A stretch of DNA of 64,000 bases from Pseudomonadota bacterium (GCA_023387815.1 JAEWHK010000074.1:33507-97506), one strand, 5' to 3'. Positions 1 through 9,111 are shown, counted from the first letter of the stretch. The notes: a model not told the origin generated them from the letters alone. Program-made: numbers and translations.

Positions 1-603
1 ACGGCCGGATGCCTGATGATTGCCGTACAGGCACCGAACCAGCTGATTGCATTGGCGCTTGAACGCCGCTTTTCTGCGCAGGTCGGCGTCATTGGTCAGG
101 CCATGGGTATTATTGTTCTATGTACCAGTGTCGGGTGTTTGCCGGTAGCTGGTCTGCTGGATAAGTTTTTATCACGTCGCCTTGGGCGTGCGGCACGTCC
201 CGTGATTATGGGCGCGGGCGCCCTGATTGCCATTCCTGTAATTGCAATGCTATCGACCTCGACGACGATTTATCCCGCCTTCGTTGTGATCGGGACGTTT
301 ATGTTCGTTACCAGCACGGCGAACGCCCTGGTGCCGACCATGTTGCAGGATCTGACGACGCCGGCCCTCAGAGCCCGCTGTTTCGCTATCTGGAGCTTTG
401 TTGTTTCCATTTTCAGCGCTATCGGACCTCTGATTGCCGGCTCGCTATCCGAGTGGTTTCTGCAGCATTCACTGATGACTGCAATCATCATCACTGCCGT
501 CCCTGGTTTATTCTTGTCGGCTTTCTTTGCCGTCCGGCTCTTTCAGCAATTCCGTCGGGCGCGATTGAATGTCTCGCCCGATACGCTCGTTGATCAGGTC
601 TGA
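1..603 (+). CDS. MFS transporter, C-terminal part (5' end outside window)
   Basis: The frame is open from base 1, so this is the last 200 residues or so of a longer inner-membrane protein. About five hydrophobic segments can be seen, separated by a short basic loop (LSRRLGRAARP) and ending in a basic tail (FQQFRRARLN). The pattern of long helices, GPLIAGSLSE near the end and an arginine-rich cytoplasmic loop fits the second half of a 12-helix major facilitator protein. The substrate cannot be told from this part. It converges on the peptidase gene on the other strand, and the two coding ends overlap by about 10 bases. Family call is fairly safe; function is open. Confidence 0.7.
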   Translation, partial: TAGCLMIAVQAPNQLIALALERRFSAQVGVIGQAMGIIVLCTSVGCLPVAGLLDKFLSRRLGRAARPVIMGAGALIAIPVIAMLSTSTTIYPAFVVIGTFMFVTSTANALVPTMLQDLTTPALRARCFAIWSFVVSIFSAIGPLIAGSLSEWFLQHSLMTAIIITAVPGLFLSAFFAVRLFQQFRRARLNVSPDTLVDQV

Positions 604-2714
604 GCAGAGAAAGCGCCATTTGCCTGTACGCATTGCTGCGCAAATGCCCAGAACAGCGCGGCCTGCGAAAATTCGCTCTCCTGATCATCACTGGATTGAT
701 GGCCGCTTTCCAGGTCCAGTTGCAGGACAGCTGGATTACCGGAGGTTGACCGGTGCCGAATATGGGCAATCAGTTTGGCGGGTTCCCAGTAGGGAACGCG
801 ATCATCCTTCAGGCCTGCCGTGCACAGCACAGGCGGATAGGGCGCCGCCTGCACATTCTCATAGGGCGAGATCGAGGCAATGTAATCATAAGCTTCGGGA
901 TCAGCCAGCGGATCGCCCCAGTCCGGACGAAATAGCGGGACCAGCGGGTGATCGGCATCGCTCATGGTATTGAGCATATCCACGAAAGGCACCTGGGCGA
1001 TGACGCCTGCCCACATCGCAGGAGCGATATTCATGGCACCCGCCACCAGCAGCCCGCCTGCTGACAGTCCGTGCGCGACAATCCTACGGCTATCTGCGTA
1101 GCCCGCCTCGATCAGATGATTTGCGCAGGCAATGAAATCGGTCATGGAGTTTTTCTTCTTCATGGCCCGACCCTCGAGGAACCAGCGGCGTCCCTTTTCT
1201 GACCCACCCCGGACGTGCGCAATTGCATAGCGAAAACCGGCATCAACCAGTACCGTAGCCGGTAGCGAAAAAACCGGCTCACTGCTGATGCCATAGGCGC
1301 CATAGCCCGTCAATAACAGGGGAGTGGGCGAATCTTTCGGTAAATCGCTTCGTGACAGCACCGTAATGGGAATCCGCTCGCCGTCGGAAGCGCGGGCATA
1401 CAGACGTTCGACCCGATAATTCTGCGGATCGAACTGACTCAGACGGGTTTGCGCGACAACCTTCATCTTTCCTGTGCTCAGCTCCAGATCAATCCATTGG
1501 GGCGGGGTGGCCGGCGTCTGATGAACAAACCGCATTTTGCTTGCTTGATACGCCTGACCAGGAATCAATTCGATCGCGTAGGCGGTGTCTTCAAATGTGA
1601 TTGGGGTGACGGTGCCACCGGGGCTGCGCAGAACCAGTCTGTGTTGCCCGTTCTGGCGCTCCAGCGTAACAAGCGCAGCGGCAAAAGGCATGACGGAAAG
1701 AATGGAAATGCCATCGCGGTGCGGGATGACTTCGGCTTCAATGTCAAATGTCATGGGGTTGAGTGCCAGCAGCTTTCGGTCCAGTGCTCCGTCTGCATTG
1801 GTCAGCATCAGCAATTGTCCGGACCACTCGTTGATCTCGTAGACAACGCCTCGCTGGCGTGGCTGAATCACATGTAGCGGGCCTGTTTCCTCTGCAGAAG
1901 ACAGAACGCGTACTTCGCTTGTTTCCGGCCCGGCAAGCGTCAAGACAATGAAGCCGTCCACGGCGGTCCGCGCCAGTTGCATAAACATGGCCGGATCGCG
2001 TTCTTCATAGATCAGCACGGTTTCCTGGCTCGTGATGGTTGTTCTGTAAAGCTGTGTGGGTCGACTATGTACGTCGCGGCGGATCCAGAATAAATACTGT
2101 GAAGACGCAGAAAACGTGAGCCCGCCGTATCCGAATGCATCTGCAGGAACAATCGTTGAGAGCTCTTTGCGCTGCGCATCATATATACAGATGCGGTGTC
2201 GATCATCACCAATAATGTCTTCGGCCCAGGCGAAATAGCGATCATCCGGGCTGGGCTGGTGGTCGGTCGCGCGGTAATAATGTGTGCCCTCGGCGCGTTC
2301 TGCCTCATCCAGCAGGATCTGTTCCTCTCCCGAAGGTGAAATACGATAGAAGACACGCCGCGTCGCCCCTTCGGGCACGCGATGACCATAGCGCCAGCCA
2401 TGCGAATCCGGAGGCAGGGTGACCGCTTCGTGTGGCGCGCGTGCTTCCATCTGCGCCTTGAATTGGTCCACCAGTGGCGCCAGCGGCGACAGGACGTCAT
2501 CTGCGTATGCCATTTCGGCAGCCAGGTGGTCGTGTAGCGGTGTCGGCAGGGTATCCAGCGTGCGAGTGCCCGATTCAGGGATGTATTTCATCCAGGCATA
2601 GGGATCATTGCGGCTGCGGCCCAGCTGCTCAATGAAATGGTCCTGCCGCGGCGCGACAGGGGCGTTGACGGAAGGCCAGGTGCCAGCGGGTTGGGGGTGG
2701 GACGATGAGGACAT
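594..2714 (-). CDS. S9 family prolyl oligopeptidase / oligopeptidase B-like
   Basis: A 706-residue serine peptidase of the prolyl oligopeptidase family, close in length to E. coli PtrB (about 686 residues), expected to cleave short peptides after basic residues. The N-terminal two thirds is the beta-propeller; the C-terminal third is the alpha/beta-hydrolase domain. Visible triad: nucleophile Ser in GLSAGG, Asp in LKDDRVPYWEPAK (a PtrB hallmark), His in ESGHQSS. The frame is open upstream to 2816, but the extra 34 residues are cysteine-rich and unlike the family, so the ATG at 2714 (MSSSSHPQ) is preferred, although its ribosome site is weak. No signal peptide; probably cytoplasmic. Its neighbours give no pathway clue. 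Confidence 0.85.
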   Translation of the reverse strand: MSSSSHPQPAGTWPSVNAPVAPRQDHFIEQLGRSRNDPYAWMKYIPESGTRTLDTLPTPLHDHLAAEMAYADDVLSPLAPLVDQFKAQMEARAPHEAVTLPPDSHGWRYGHRVPEGATRRVFYRISPSGEEQILLDEAERAEGTHYYRATDHQPSPDDRYFAWAEDIIGDDRHRICIYDAQRKELSTIVPADAFGYGGLTFSASSQYLFWIRRDVHSRPTQLYRTTITSQETVLIYEERDPAMFMQLARTAVDGFIVLTLAGPETSEVRVLSSAEETGPLHVIQPRQRGVVYEINEWSGQLLMLTNADGALDRKLLALNPMTFDIEAEVIPHRDGISILSVMPFAAALVTLERQNGQHRLVLRSPGGTVTPITFEDTAYAIELIPGQAYQASKMRFVHQTPATPPQWIDLELSTGKMKVVAQTRLSQFDPQNYRVERLYARASDGERIPITVLSRSDLPKDSPTPLLLTGYGAYGISSEPVFSLPATVLVDAGFRYAIAHVRGGSEKGRRWFLEGRAMKKKNSMTDFIACANHLIEAGYADSRRIVAHGLSAGGLLVAGAMNIAPAMWAGVIAQVPFVDMLNTMSDADHPLVPLFRPDWGDPLADPEAYDYIASISPYENVQAAPYPPVLCTAGLKDDRVPYWEPAKLIAHIRHRSTSGNPAVLQLDLESGHQSSDDQESEFSQAALFWAFAQQCVQANGAFSAQT

Positions 2715-3189
2715 GGAGAATAAAAAAGGCAAAACGTCTGAATGTGGTCGATTTGAACACAAGTCAGGCCGGCCTCGGTGAAGAAAACGAGGGCAGGTCT
2801 GCAAAAGGCAGTCCAACCCTTGTTCAAGGGCTATTTTTCAAATGTCATTGAAAGTACGAGAGGGGAGGTGAATGGAAAATAGAGGAGAAACTTCTGTTGA
2901 ACGAACTGTATCCGCGTCTGCAGCCTCACTGTAGTCAGGCGCTCTTAATCTATGAACTCAAAATCGCACTGTTGACTTAGCTTAACGAGTGCTGTGAACC
3001 TGAAATTCAAAGTCTACTTCACCATACCGGTGTTCCAGATTTTCTATAGAACGCAAAGTCAATAGTTCGGATAATTCGCACATCTATAGATAATAATAAT
3101 GATCTATGTAATAATGATTCTTATTTGTATTAAATGTTGTTAAGACAGAGCGTCAATTCGGTCTGTCGCATTGCCAAGTATCTCCCCTC
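2715..3189. other. Intergenic region carrying the receptor promoter
   Basis: These 475 bases separate the divergent peptidase and TonB receptor genes. The right half, from about 3060, is very AT-rich and carries two overlapping Fur-like boxes, listed separately. In the left half I see no convincing gene, RNA or strong promoter. Confidence 0.6.
3089..3128. promoter_or_regulatory. Two adjacent Fur-box-like sites
   Basis: By hand alignment to GATAATGATAATCATTATC, bases 3089-3107 match 13 of 19 positions and 3110-3128 match 12 of 19. They lie 60-100 bases before the TonB receptor start, the usual place for Fur repression of siderophore receptor genes. The region is AT-rich, so some matches are expected by chance. 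Confidence 0.6.
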
Positions 3190-5475
3190 ATGATCCCTAT
3201 TTCATCCGAATCAACGGAGCAACCCGTTGCGCCGCGCGTCATCACGACTACTCTTCTGTTCTCCGGCATACTCATATTTAATCCGTGCGCAGTTCAGGCG
3301 CAAACCGGTCTTTCTGCTGAGTCAGCATCAACGACAGTTAATACGTCATCATCCTCAGCCGAGGACATTCAGACGCTGTCCCCAGTCATCGCAACTGGCG
3401 AGCTGACGGATCCAGCCAGAACAGAGGGAACCGGCAGCTATGCGACCGAAGCAATGACCTTGGGTAAGCGAACGCAGTCACTCAAGGAGACTCCTCAATC
3501 TGTGAGTGTAATCACGCGAGAGCGCATCAACGAGCAGAATATGATCAGCCTGGGTGATGTGATGGCCAACACGACCGGCATCACTGTACAGGACACCAAC
3601 AATTATGAGCGAGCCTATTACGCTCGTGGTTATAAGATCGAAAATATTCAGTACGACGGCGTGCCTACGCAATCGGGTAGCGGGTTTTTCACTCAGCCGG
3701 ATATGGCAATCTACGACCGCGTTGAGGTATTGCGTGGACCTGCCGGACTTTTCAACGGAGCAGGAGAACCGGGGGGCACAGTCAATCTTGTGCGTAAACG
3801 GCCTTTGGCAGATTTTGCACTGAGTGGACGGGCCAACGTAGGTTCCTGGTCAAATTATCGGGGTGAATTTGACCTGACGAGTCGACTGAACGAAAGCGGC
3901 ACAGTGCGTGGCCGTCTGGTTGGCGCTTACCAGGATAATGATTTTTTTTATGACGTTGTCAACACTAAGCGCACCGTTGGTTACGGCATTATCGAGTTTG
4001 ACCTAACCCCTGAGACCACCTGGGGAGTGGGTTTTAGCTATGAACGCAATAAGATGATTCCTTTTTATGGGGGCGTGCCGCGCTATTCTGACGGCGGCGA
4101 TCTGGGATTGAGTCGCGACACTTATCTCAATGCTGCCTGGTCACATGTCAACTTTGAGCGCAACACACTTTTCACGGATTTAACGCATCGCTTCAATGAA
4201 GACTGGCGTTTTCGAGTTGGTTATACTCACACTGAAGAAAAAAGCCATGACTACTCCGGATCCGTTTTTGGAACAGTCAATCGTGCGACAGGCATGGGGC
4301 CCACGCTGTCAGCATTCGATGCAATCAACGACAGCAAACAGAATGCGCTTGATGCATCTCTAGAGGGCGCCTTCTCTGCTTTTGGTAAGTGGCATGATTT
4401 TATTTTAGGTGCGAACTATTGGGAGCGCTCTTATGACGCAACCTCTCAGTTAATGGCTGTTGATCATCCAAACATTGACGTTTTTAACTTTGATCCGCGC
4501 GACTATAGTGACTTTCCCTCAAATCCGGCGCGCGCTCAGACCCATAAAAACACGCGCACTGAACAAACCGGCATCTACGGATCTTTGCGCCTTACATTGC
4601 TTGATCCGCTCAAGTTGATTGTTGGTGGTCGATATAGTAAATATCGGCAATCCGTTTACGACCGCGTCACATCACAGACCACATCACGATCAAAGGACAA
4701 CGGTGAATTCACACCTTACGGCGCCTTAGTGCTTGAGTTATCACCGGAGTGGGCAACTTACGCCAGCTACGCTGAAATATTCCGATCTCAGGCCACTTCA
4801 TTCAAAGCTGATGGCTCACCGTTGGATCCTGCCACCGGCAAAAATTATGAAGTTGGCATTAAGGGTAGTCTGTATGGCGGTCAGCTAAACACGTCACTGG
4901 CCGTGTTTCGAACCATAGAAGATGGGCGTTCGCAGGCAGATCCCAATTTTCCTCAGCCGTGTGCAGGATCGCCTACCGGCGGCGCATGTTATGTCAACGG
5001 TGGTAAAGTTCGTAGCCAAGGATTTGAATTGGAACTCAGTGGTGCGTTAACACCCAACTGGAATCTGGCTGCCGGCTATACCTTCAACACCACTAAATAT
5101 TTGCGGGACCGCACGGCGTCCGGAGAATCCAGCGCGAACGAACGCCAGCCATACAGCACATTCACCCCTAAGCATATGTTTCGTCTTTGGACTAATTATC
5201 GTCTGACGGGCAAGATGAATGGTGTCGAGGTCGGAGGCGGTGTACGTATACAAAGCCGAACATACAAAACCGCTGGTGCCCTGGAGCTGAACCAAGGTTC
5301 ATATGCCTTGTGGGATGCCCGCGTCGCCTATCGCATCAACAAGAAGCTATCGGTTGCACTGAATGTGAACAATATATTCGACAAGAAGTATTACCGCACC
5401 CTGGGTTCGGAGCGAGGTAGTAACTGGTATGGCGAGCCGCGCAGTGCCATGTTGTCTGTGCAGGCGCAATTCTAA
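3190..5475 (+). CDS. TonB-dependent siderophore receptor
   Basis: A 761-residue outer-membrane receptor for a ferric siderophore, energised by TonB-ExbBD. The N-terminus has a hydrophobic signal (TTTLLFSGILIF) ending near AVQAQ. The plug follows: KETPQSVSVITRERI and VEVLRGPAGLFNGAGEPGGTVNLVRKRP are typical of the FpvA/FhuE/FoxA subgroup for hydroxamate or mixed siderophores. The 22-strand barrel ends in the classical C-terminal Phe (LSVQAQF). No N-terminal signalling (STN) domain and no adjacent anti-sigma or sigma gene, so regulation is probably by Fur directly. The gene stands alone, with no biosynthesis or permease genes nearby, suggesting use of siderophores made by others. The ligand is unknown. 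Confidence 0.9.
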   Translation: MIPISSESTEQPVAPRVITTTLLFSGILIFNPCAVQAQTGLSAESASTTVNTSSSSAEDIQTLSPVIATGELTDPARTEGTGSYATEAMTLGKRTQSLKETPQSVSVITRERINEQNMISLGDVMANTTGITVQDTNNYERAYYARGYKIENIQYDGVPTQSGSGFFTQPDMAIYDRVEVLRGPAGLFNGAGEPGGTVNLVRKRPLADFALSGRANVGSWSNYRGEFDLTSRLNESGTVRGRLVGAYQDNDFFYDVVNTKRTVGYGIIEFDLTPETTWGVGFSYERNKMIPFYGGVPRYSDGGDLGLSRDTYLNAAWSHVNFERNTLFTDLTHRFNEDWRFRVGYTHTEEKSHDYSGSVFGTVNRATGMGPTLSAFDAINDSKQNALDASLEGAFSAFGKWHDFILGANYWERSYDATSQLMAVDHPNIDVFNFDPRDYSDFPSNPARAQTHKNTRTEQTGIYGSLRLTLLDPLKLIVGGRYSKYRQSVYDRVTSQTTSRSKDNGEFTPYGALVLELSPEWATYASYAEIFRSQATSFKADGSPLDPATGKNYEVGIKGSLYGGQLNTSLAVFRTIEDGRSQADPNFPQPCAGSPTGGACYVNGGKVRSQGFELELSGALTPNWNLAAGYTFNTTKYLRDRTASGESSANERQPYSTFTPKHMFRLWTNYRLTGKMNGVEVGGGVRIQSRTYKTAGALELNQGSYALWDARVAYRINKKLSVALNVNNIFDKKYYRTLGSERGSNWYGEPRSAMLSVQAQF

Positions 5476-5484
5476 ATGAAGGAA

Positions 5485-5742
5485 TTAGGTAGTCAGAGAA
5501 ACGCAAGTTAGTAAAAAAGTAGCGGGTCTTTTTGCAGGATTTGTCCCTTGACCCTCGATCTTGGTGCTGTAATACGAGTTCATTGACCGAACCAGGCTGC
5601 GAATTTCACTCAGCGTCTCTGGTGGTGCACTGGATTTTAGCGAGTAGGCCTTAGAGGTAATGAAGTCGGCTTTTTCGCTATATTTCAACCACTGAAGTTT
5701 CGAGGACAGCATGAATCGGATTTGACAATGCTTGGAACACAT
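5485..5742 (-). pseudogene. Truncated Fic-family protein, N-terminal fragment
   Basis: The reading frame of 85 codons contains LVRSMNSYYSTKIEGQGTNP, which matches the conserved N-terminal helix of large Fic/DOC proteins (pattern RSMNSYYSNLIEGHxTxP). The inhibitory-helix region is present, but the catalytic HPFxxGNGR core that should follow is absent. Immediately after GTNP the frame runs into AKRPATFLLTCVSLTT and stops; that stretch is encoded by a copy of a repeat also found upstream (5806-5855). The fragment therefore looks like a gene cut by recombination at that repeat. Not expected to have AMPylation activity. The start at 5742 is only the first ATG of the open frame. Confidence 0.65.
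5496..5540 (-). repeat. Degenerate copy of flanking direct repeat
   Basis: Read on the minus strand this stretch runs CCTGCAAAAAGACCCGCTAC and then ACTAACTTGCGTTTCTCT. The stretch at 5806-5855 reads CCGGCAAAAAAACCGGCAAA and then CTACTTAACTGGCGTTTCTCT in the same orientation. The two imperfect copies bracket the Fic fragment, and the Fic homology ends exactly where this copy begins. Confidence 0.55.
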
Positions 5743-5754
5743 TTTTGCCGGTTT
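5743..5754. repeat. Copy of 12-mer TTTTGCCGGTTT
   Basis: This single copy abuts the first ATG of the Fic fragment (minus strand AAACCGGCAAAA then ATG). The same 12-mer occurs twice more, in tandem, at 5832-5855. Confidence 0.6.
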
Positions 5755-5805
5755 GAATTCAAAGTTATTGAGTAAATAACATATTGATATTAAGGCAAAT
5801 TTAAA

Positions 5806-5855
5806 GAGAAACGCCAGTTAAGTAGCCCAAATTTTGCCGGTTTTTTTGCCGGTTT
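5806..5855 (-). repeat. Direct repeat with two tandem TTTTGCCGGTTT copies
   Basis: Bases 5832-5843 and 5844-5855 are two perfect, directly abutting copies of TTTTGCCGGTTT. With the adjoining GTTTCTC-containing arm (plus strand AGAGAAACGCCAGTTAAGTAG) they form the counterpart of the degenerate repeat at 5496-5540. It may be a recombination site, an attachment-site scar or an operator array of the lost Fic operon. Confidence 0.6.
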
Positions 5856-5997
5856 ATCTGCCACTTACTTTGCACGAATAAATCAGCCGCTCCAGTCGAA
5901 GTAAAATGAGCACAACTTCAACTAAAGACCCTCTCGATACGCAGAATACGGGACTCTCGTTATCGAATAACTATATGAATTTATTAAGATTTTGGAG

Positions 5998-6040
5998 AAA
6001 AATTTACTATAGTTTAGGGTAAAAATTTACTATAGTTTAG
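5998..6040. repeat. 20-bp tandem direct repeat, period 23
   Basis: AAAAATTTACTATAGTTTAG occurs at 5998-6017 and again, identical, at 6021-6040, separated by GGT. The core holds the short palindrome CTATAG. A pair of identical 20-mers one to two helical turns apart is typical of a repressor binding site, but no intact gene starts directly next to it. Confidence 0.7.
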
Positions 6041-6098
6041 CGGGAACTTCCTGGGTTGCCCGCAGCTTGTTTCGCCTCCTATTCGGCAACTCCAGGCG

Positions 6099-6320
6099 TC
6101 ATCTGTTCAACAGCCGATCAGCCCGCTCCTGCGACCGCTTTACATAATCATCCATGCGCTCTTCCTGCTCGCGCGTACGCTGTCGGGTGAGCTCTTCGCG
6201 CTCATAGTCAGACTTTTGGTACGAATCGTGATCCCCATTATGTCGATGAGCAGACGCAATATTCAATTGAATGCCAAAGATCGTAAGCAATAGCAGAACG
6301 AGCGGGGTTTTATAGTTCAT
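6099..6320 (-). CDS. Small secreted protein of unknown function
   Basis: From the ATG at 6320 this gives 73 residues: a clear signal peptide (MNYKTPLVLLLLTIFGIQ, cleavage near IASA-HRH), then a very polar, charged stretch (DYEREELTRQRTREQEER) likely to form one helix. An earlier ATG at 6350 would add ten residues in front of the signal and is less likely. I do not recognise a family. Neither start has a good ribosome site. It lies between the repeat region and the LacI regulator gene and reads the same way as the latter. The signal peptide is the main reason to believe the gene is real. Confidence 0.5.
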   Translation of the reverse strand: MNYKTPLVLLLLTIFGIQLNIASAHRHNGDHDSYQKSDYEREELTRQRTREQEERMDDYVKRSQERADRLLNR

Positions 6321-6476
6321 GTTTAAAGATAGAAGTGAAAATTGAATCATTAACGCACACTATGTTGCCGTAATTTGCAGATATCTCCAGCACGGCAAAT
6401 AGCTTTCCCAATAATTAAATCCTGATCTTCGGACTGAATTCGAGATACTGATGGTGTTTATGACGCCAACACAAGA

Positions 6477-7544
6477 TTATTCATCGCGCCCGCTAAGTCT
6501 TGGTTTTGATGCGCCTGGAGAATTTCTCTTACTCGGCTTTGAAGCCGGTCGACTTGTGGTGTCGCGAATAATCAACTCAATATCCAGAATTGCAGATTGG
6601 GGACGAACGTCCTTTTCTATCCATTCTAGAATGGACTGAGCGCATTTGATTCCGAGTTCATAGGTCGGTAACTGTATGGTGGTTAAACCTGTTGGAAGTT
6701 CCGATGCGATAGGCAAATTATCACAACCAACAAGTGAAAGATCCTTTGGAAGTTCGATGCCATGTTTCTGTGCCTCGAACATGCAACCCATCGCCAATAC
6801 ATCGTTCCCGCAAAATATGGCTGTGGGGGGATTTGGCAATTCAGCCAAATGACGCCAGCCGGATCGTCCGCCTGAAAAGCCAAATGGCTGTTCTACAAAA
6901 TACCGTTTTTTTAATGCAATGCCTTGGCGACGCAGCGCGTCAATAAACCCCTCAGCACGTTGCCGAGCACGGTCGTTGAATTGTGTATAGCCTGAAATTA
7001 TTCCAAATTCCTTGTGACCGAGTGCCATCAAGTGTTCGGCTGCGAGCTCTCCAATGAGGCGATTATCGAATGCAACGGAGGGGTGGCGCTCATGCTTTGC
7101 CCAAGCGATCATAAGTGGTGTGCGGCTGCGTTTTATAAGGTCCCACGTCGATTCAGCATGATCCGTCCCAACCAGCACAAGTGCATCAAGGCGCGTCTCA
7201 AGCAGTGCCCGCACTTGCTGTACCTCGGTTTCGAGATTGTATTCATGAGCGGCTACGAGTAGTTGATAGCCGTTGGCAGCCAGCGTGGTTTGCAGACCCT
7301 GAACAGCTCGAGCAAAGATTGAATTATCAAGGGTGGGAACAACAATGCCAACCGTATGGCCGCGACCTGACGCGAGGGCCCTGGCCGACCCATCCCTGAA
7401 ATAGTTTAATTTTTTAATAGCGCTTTGCACCCGTTGCTGGGTATCCGGCTTGACTGTCTCGGGATTGGATAAAGTACGGGAGACTGTCGCCACGGAGACT
7501 CCCGCCAATGAAGCAACGTCAGCAATTCGTGCCCGTCGTGTCAT
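6477..7544 (-). CDS. LacI-family transcriptional regulator
   Basis: A 355-residue repressor. The N-terminal helix-turn-helix and hinge are textbook (IADVASLAGVSVATVSRTLSNPETV, then ARALASGRGHTVGIVVP). The rest is the periplasmic-binding-protein-like effector domain ending in IRDTTSRP, followed by a short basic tail. The frame is open to 7616, but the ATG at 7544 has an AAGGAAA ribosome site and places the HTH at residue 4, as usual. It is transcribed away from the hpsN-like cluster, and a perfect LacI-type palindrome lies between them, so it very likely controls that cluster and itself. The inducer is probably DHPS or an intermediate (inference). Confidence 0.9.
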   Translation of the reverse strand: MTRRARIADVASLAGVSVATVSRTLSNPETVKPDTQQRVQSAIKKLNYFRDGSARALASGRGHTVGIVVPTLDNSIFARAVQGLQTTLAANGYQLLVAAHEYNLETEVQQVRALLETRLDALVLVGTDHAESTWDLIKRSRTPLMIAWAKHERHPSVAFDNRLIGELAAEHLMALGHKEFGIISGYTQFNDRARQRAEGFIDALRRQGIALKKRYFVEQPFGFSGGRSGWRHLAELPNPPTAIFCGNDVLAMGCMFEAQKHGIELPKDLSLVGCDNLPIASELPTGLTTIQLPTYELGIKCAQSILEWIEKDVRPQSAILDIELIIRDTTSRPASKPSKRNSPGASKPRLSGRDE

Positions 7545-7647
7545 GGTTTCCTTGAATGTTCTGATCAAAACAGGATCAATTATAAATCTATTAAATAAAT
7601 AATTTTCAAAGCGCATTGACGTGTTTTCAATACATCTCTATACTTGA

Positions 7648-7663
7648 ATGTAAGCGCTTACAT
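7648..7663. promoter_or_regulatory. LacI-family operator palindrome
   Basis: ATGTAAGCGCTTACAT is a perfect 16-bp palindrome with the central CG typical of LacI/GalR-family operators (TGTAAGCGCTTACA). It lies between the divergent LacI regulator gene (start 7544) and hpsN (start 7778), where one bound repressor could control both. Confidence 0.85.
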
Positions 7664-7777
7664 AAATTTCAGCGCACATGCACGATTTATCTCTAAGTTA
7701 TCGCTTGTCGAAAACTTGTTTCGTGCCTGATGAGCGTATCGCTGGTTATTTACAAAACAACTTTATTAGGGATAGAT

Positions 7778-9091
7778 ATGGCAGTTGAATTCTTAAAAAA
7801 AGCAGACAAGACACCTGAAACTGAGACCGGCACTGCCAGGGCAGTCGTCGAGGAAATGCTCGCTGATATCCGTGTGCGTGGGGAGGACGCGGTACGAGAG
7901 TACGCCAAAAAGCTGGATAAATGGACAGATGAAATAATCCTGACTGATGCGCAGATCAATCAGGCGACACGGGAAATACCCACCTCCGTTAAATCCGATA
8001 TCGAGTTCGCGGTGCGTCAGGTTTATGACTTCGCTGTACGGCAACGTGAATCTATTGAAGAGTTTTCCGTGAATCTGGATGGCGGTGTAACTGCGGGCCA
8101 GCGTGTGCTGCCGGTCAATGTTGTGGGCTGTTACGCCCCTGCTGGGCGATATGCGCATATTGCTTCCGCGTACATGGGTGTCGCCACTGCCAAAGCGGCA
8201 GGTGTAAAAAATATTATTGCCTGCTCAAGCCCCTTTCGTGGGGGCGCCATGCATCCTTATGTTTTGTATGCATTCCGTACTGCGGGGGCCGACACAATTA
8301 TGACTTTGGGTGGGGTTCAGGCGATTGCCAGTATGGCTTTCGGCCTGTTTACCGGCATGCCCGCCGATGTGGTGGTTGGTCCGGGCAATAAATTTGTTGC
8401 AGAAGCCAAGCGCAGCCTTTTCGGACAGGTGGGTATTGATGTCTTTGCCGGTCCATCTGAAGTGGCGGTGATTGCCGACGATACGGCAGATCCGGAAATT
8501 GTTGCTGTTGACCTTGTCGGTCAGGCTGAACACGGTCACGAGTCTCCCGCCTGGCTGTTTACCACTTCCCGATCACTGGCAACGAAAGTTGCAGAGCGAA
8601 TTCCCCAGCTTATCGAGAAACTGCCGGATATCGCGCGGGATGCGGCGACTGCGGCCTGGCAGGATTATGGGGAAATTATCGTTTGCGACACGCGAGAGGA
8701 AGTCGCTCAGGTGTCGGATCGATATGCATCGGAGCATCTTGAAGTGCATGCAGAAGATCTGGACTGGTGGCTGGAACGACTGACCTGCTATGGCTCATTG
8801 TTTTTGGGAGAGGAGTCGACTGTTGCCTTCGGTGACAAATGCAGCGGGCCGAACCATGTATTGCCAACCAAGGGGGCGGCGCGTTACTCAGGCGGGCTGT
8901 CAGTGCACAAGTTCATGAAGACACTCACCTGGCAGCGTATGTCCAAAGATTCAGTCAGACGCATCGGCGAAGTGACCGCGCGAATCTCTCGTCTGGAAGG
9001 GATGGAAGCTCATGCCCGAACTGCGGATGACCGTCTTGCCAAATACTTTCCGAACGAAACATTTGACACCGGCGAACCTGTGACTGTGTAG
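7778..9091 (+). CDS. hpsN: Sulfopropanediol 3-dehydrogenase (HisD-like, HpsN)
   Basis: A 437-residue NAD-dependent dehydrogenase of the histidinol dehydrogenase family. It keeps the zinc and catalytic residues of HisD (Gln and His in VGQAEHGHES, Glu-His in SEHLEVH, Asp in FGDKCSGPNH, His in LSVHKFMK). The start MAVEFLKKA, the context and the specific motif changes point to HpsN, which oxidises (R)-2,3-dihydroxypropane-1-sulfonate twice to (R)-sulfolactate, rather than to the biosynthetic enzyme. The ATG at 7778 follows a TAGGGAT ribosome site; the longer frame from 7730 is rejected. It is first in an operon with an SDR, an MHS transporter and a zinc dehydrogenase, downstream of a LacI operator. 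Another hydroxy-acid substrate remains possible. Confidence 0.8.
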   Translation: MAVEFLKKADKTPETETGTARAVVEEMLADIRVRGEDAVREYAKKLDKWTDEIILTDAQINQATREIPTSVKSDIEFAVRQVYDFAVRQRESIEEFSVNLDGGVTAGQRVLPVNVVGCYAPAGRYAHIASAYMGVATAKAAGVKNIIACSSPFRGGAMHPYVLYAFRTAGADTIMTLGGVQAIASMAFGLFTGMPADVVVGPGNKFVAEAKRSLFGQVGIDVFAGPSEVAVIADDTADPEIVAVDLVGQAEHGHESPAWLFTTSRSLATKVAERIPQLIEKLPDIARDAATAAWQDYGEIIVCDTREEVAQVSDRYASEHLEVHAEDLDWWLERLTCYGSLFLGEESTVAFGDKCSGPNHVLPTKGAARYSGGLSVHKFMKTLTWQRMSKDSVRRIGEVTARISRLEGMEAHARTADDRLAKYFPNETFDTGEPVTV

Positions 9092-9111
9092 CAGAGAGAC
9101 AGGAGACTGGC

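Noticed and set aside
5906..6022. 38-codon frame (MSTTSTKDPLDTQ...) after the Fic repeats
   Set aside because: It has no clear ribosome site or homology and its end lies inside the 20-bp tandem repeat; possibly a decayed gene start but unsupported.
7778..9091. Biosynthetic histidinol dehydrogenase (hisD)
   Set aside because: No other his genes are adjacent, the gene is with an SDR, transporter, zinc dehydrogenase and LacI control, and its N-terminus and motifs fit HpsN better.
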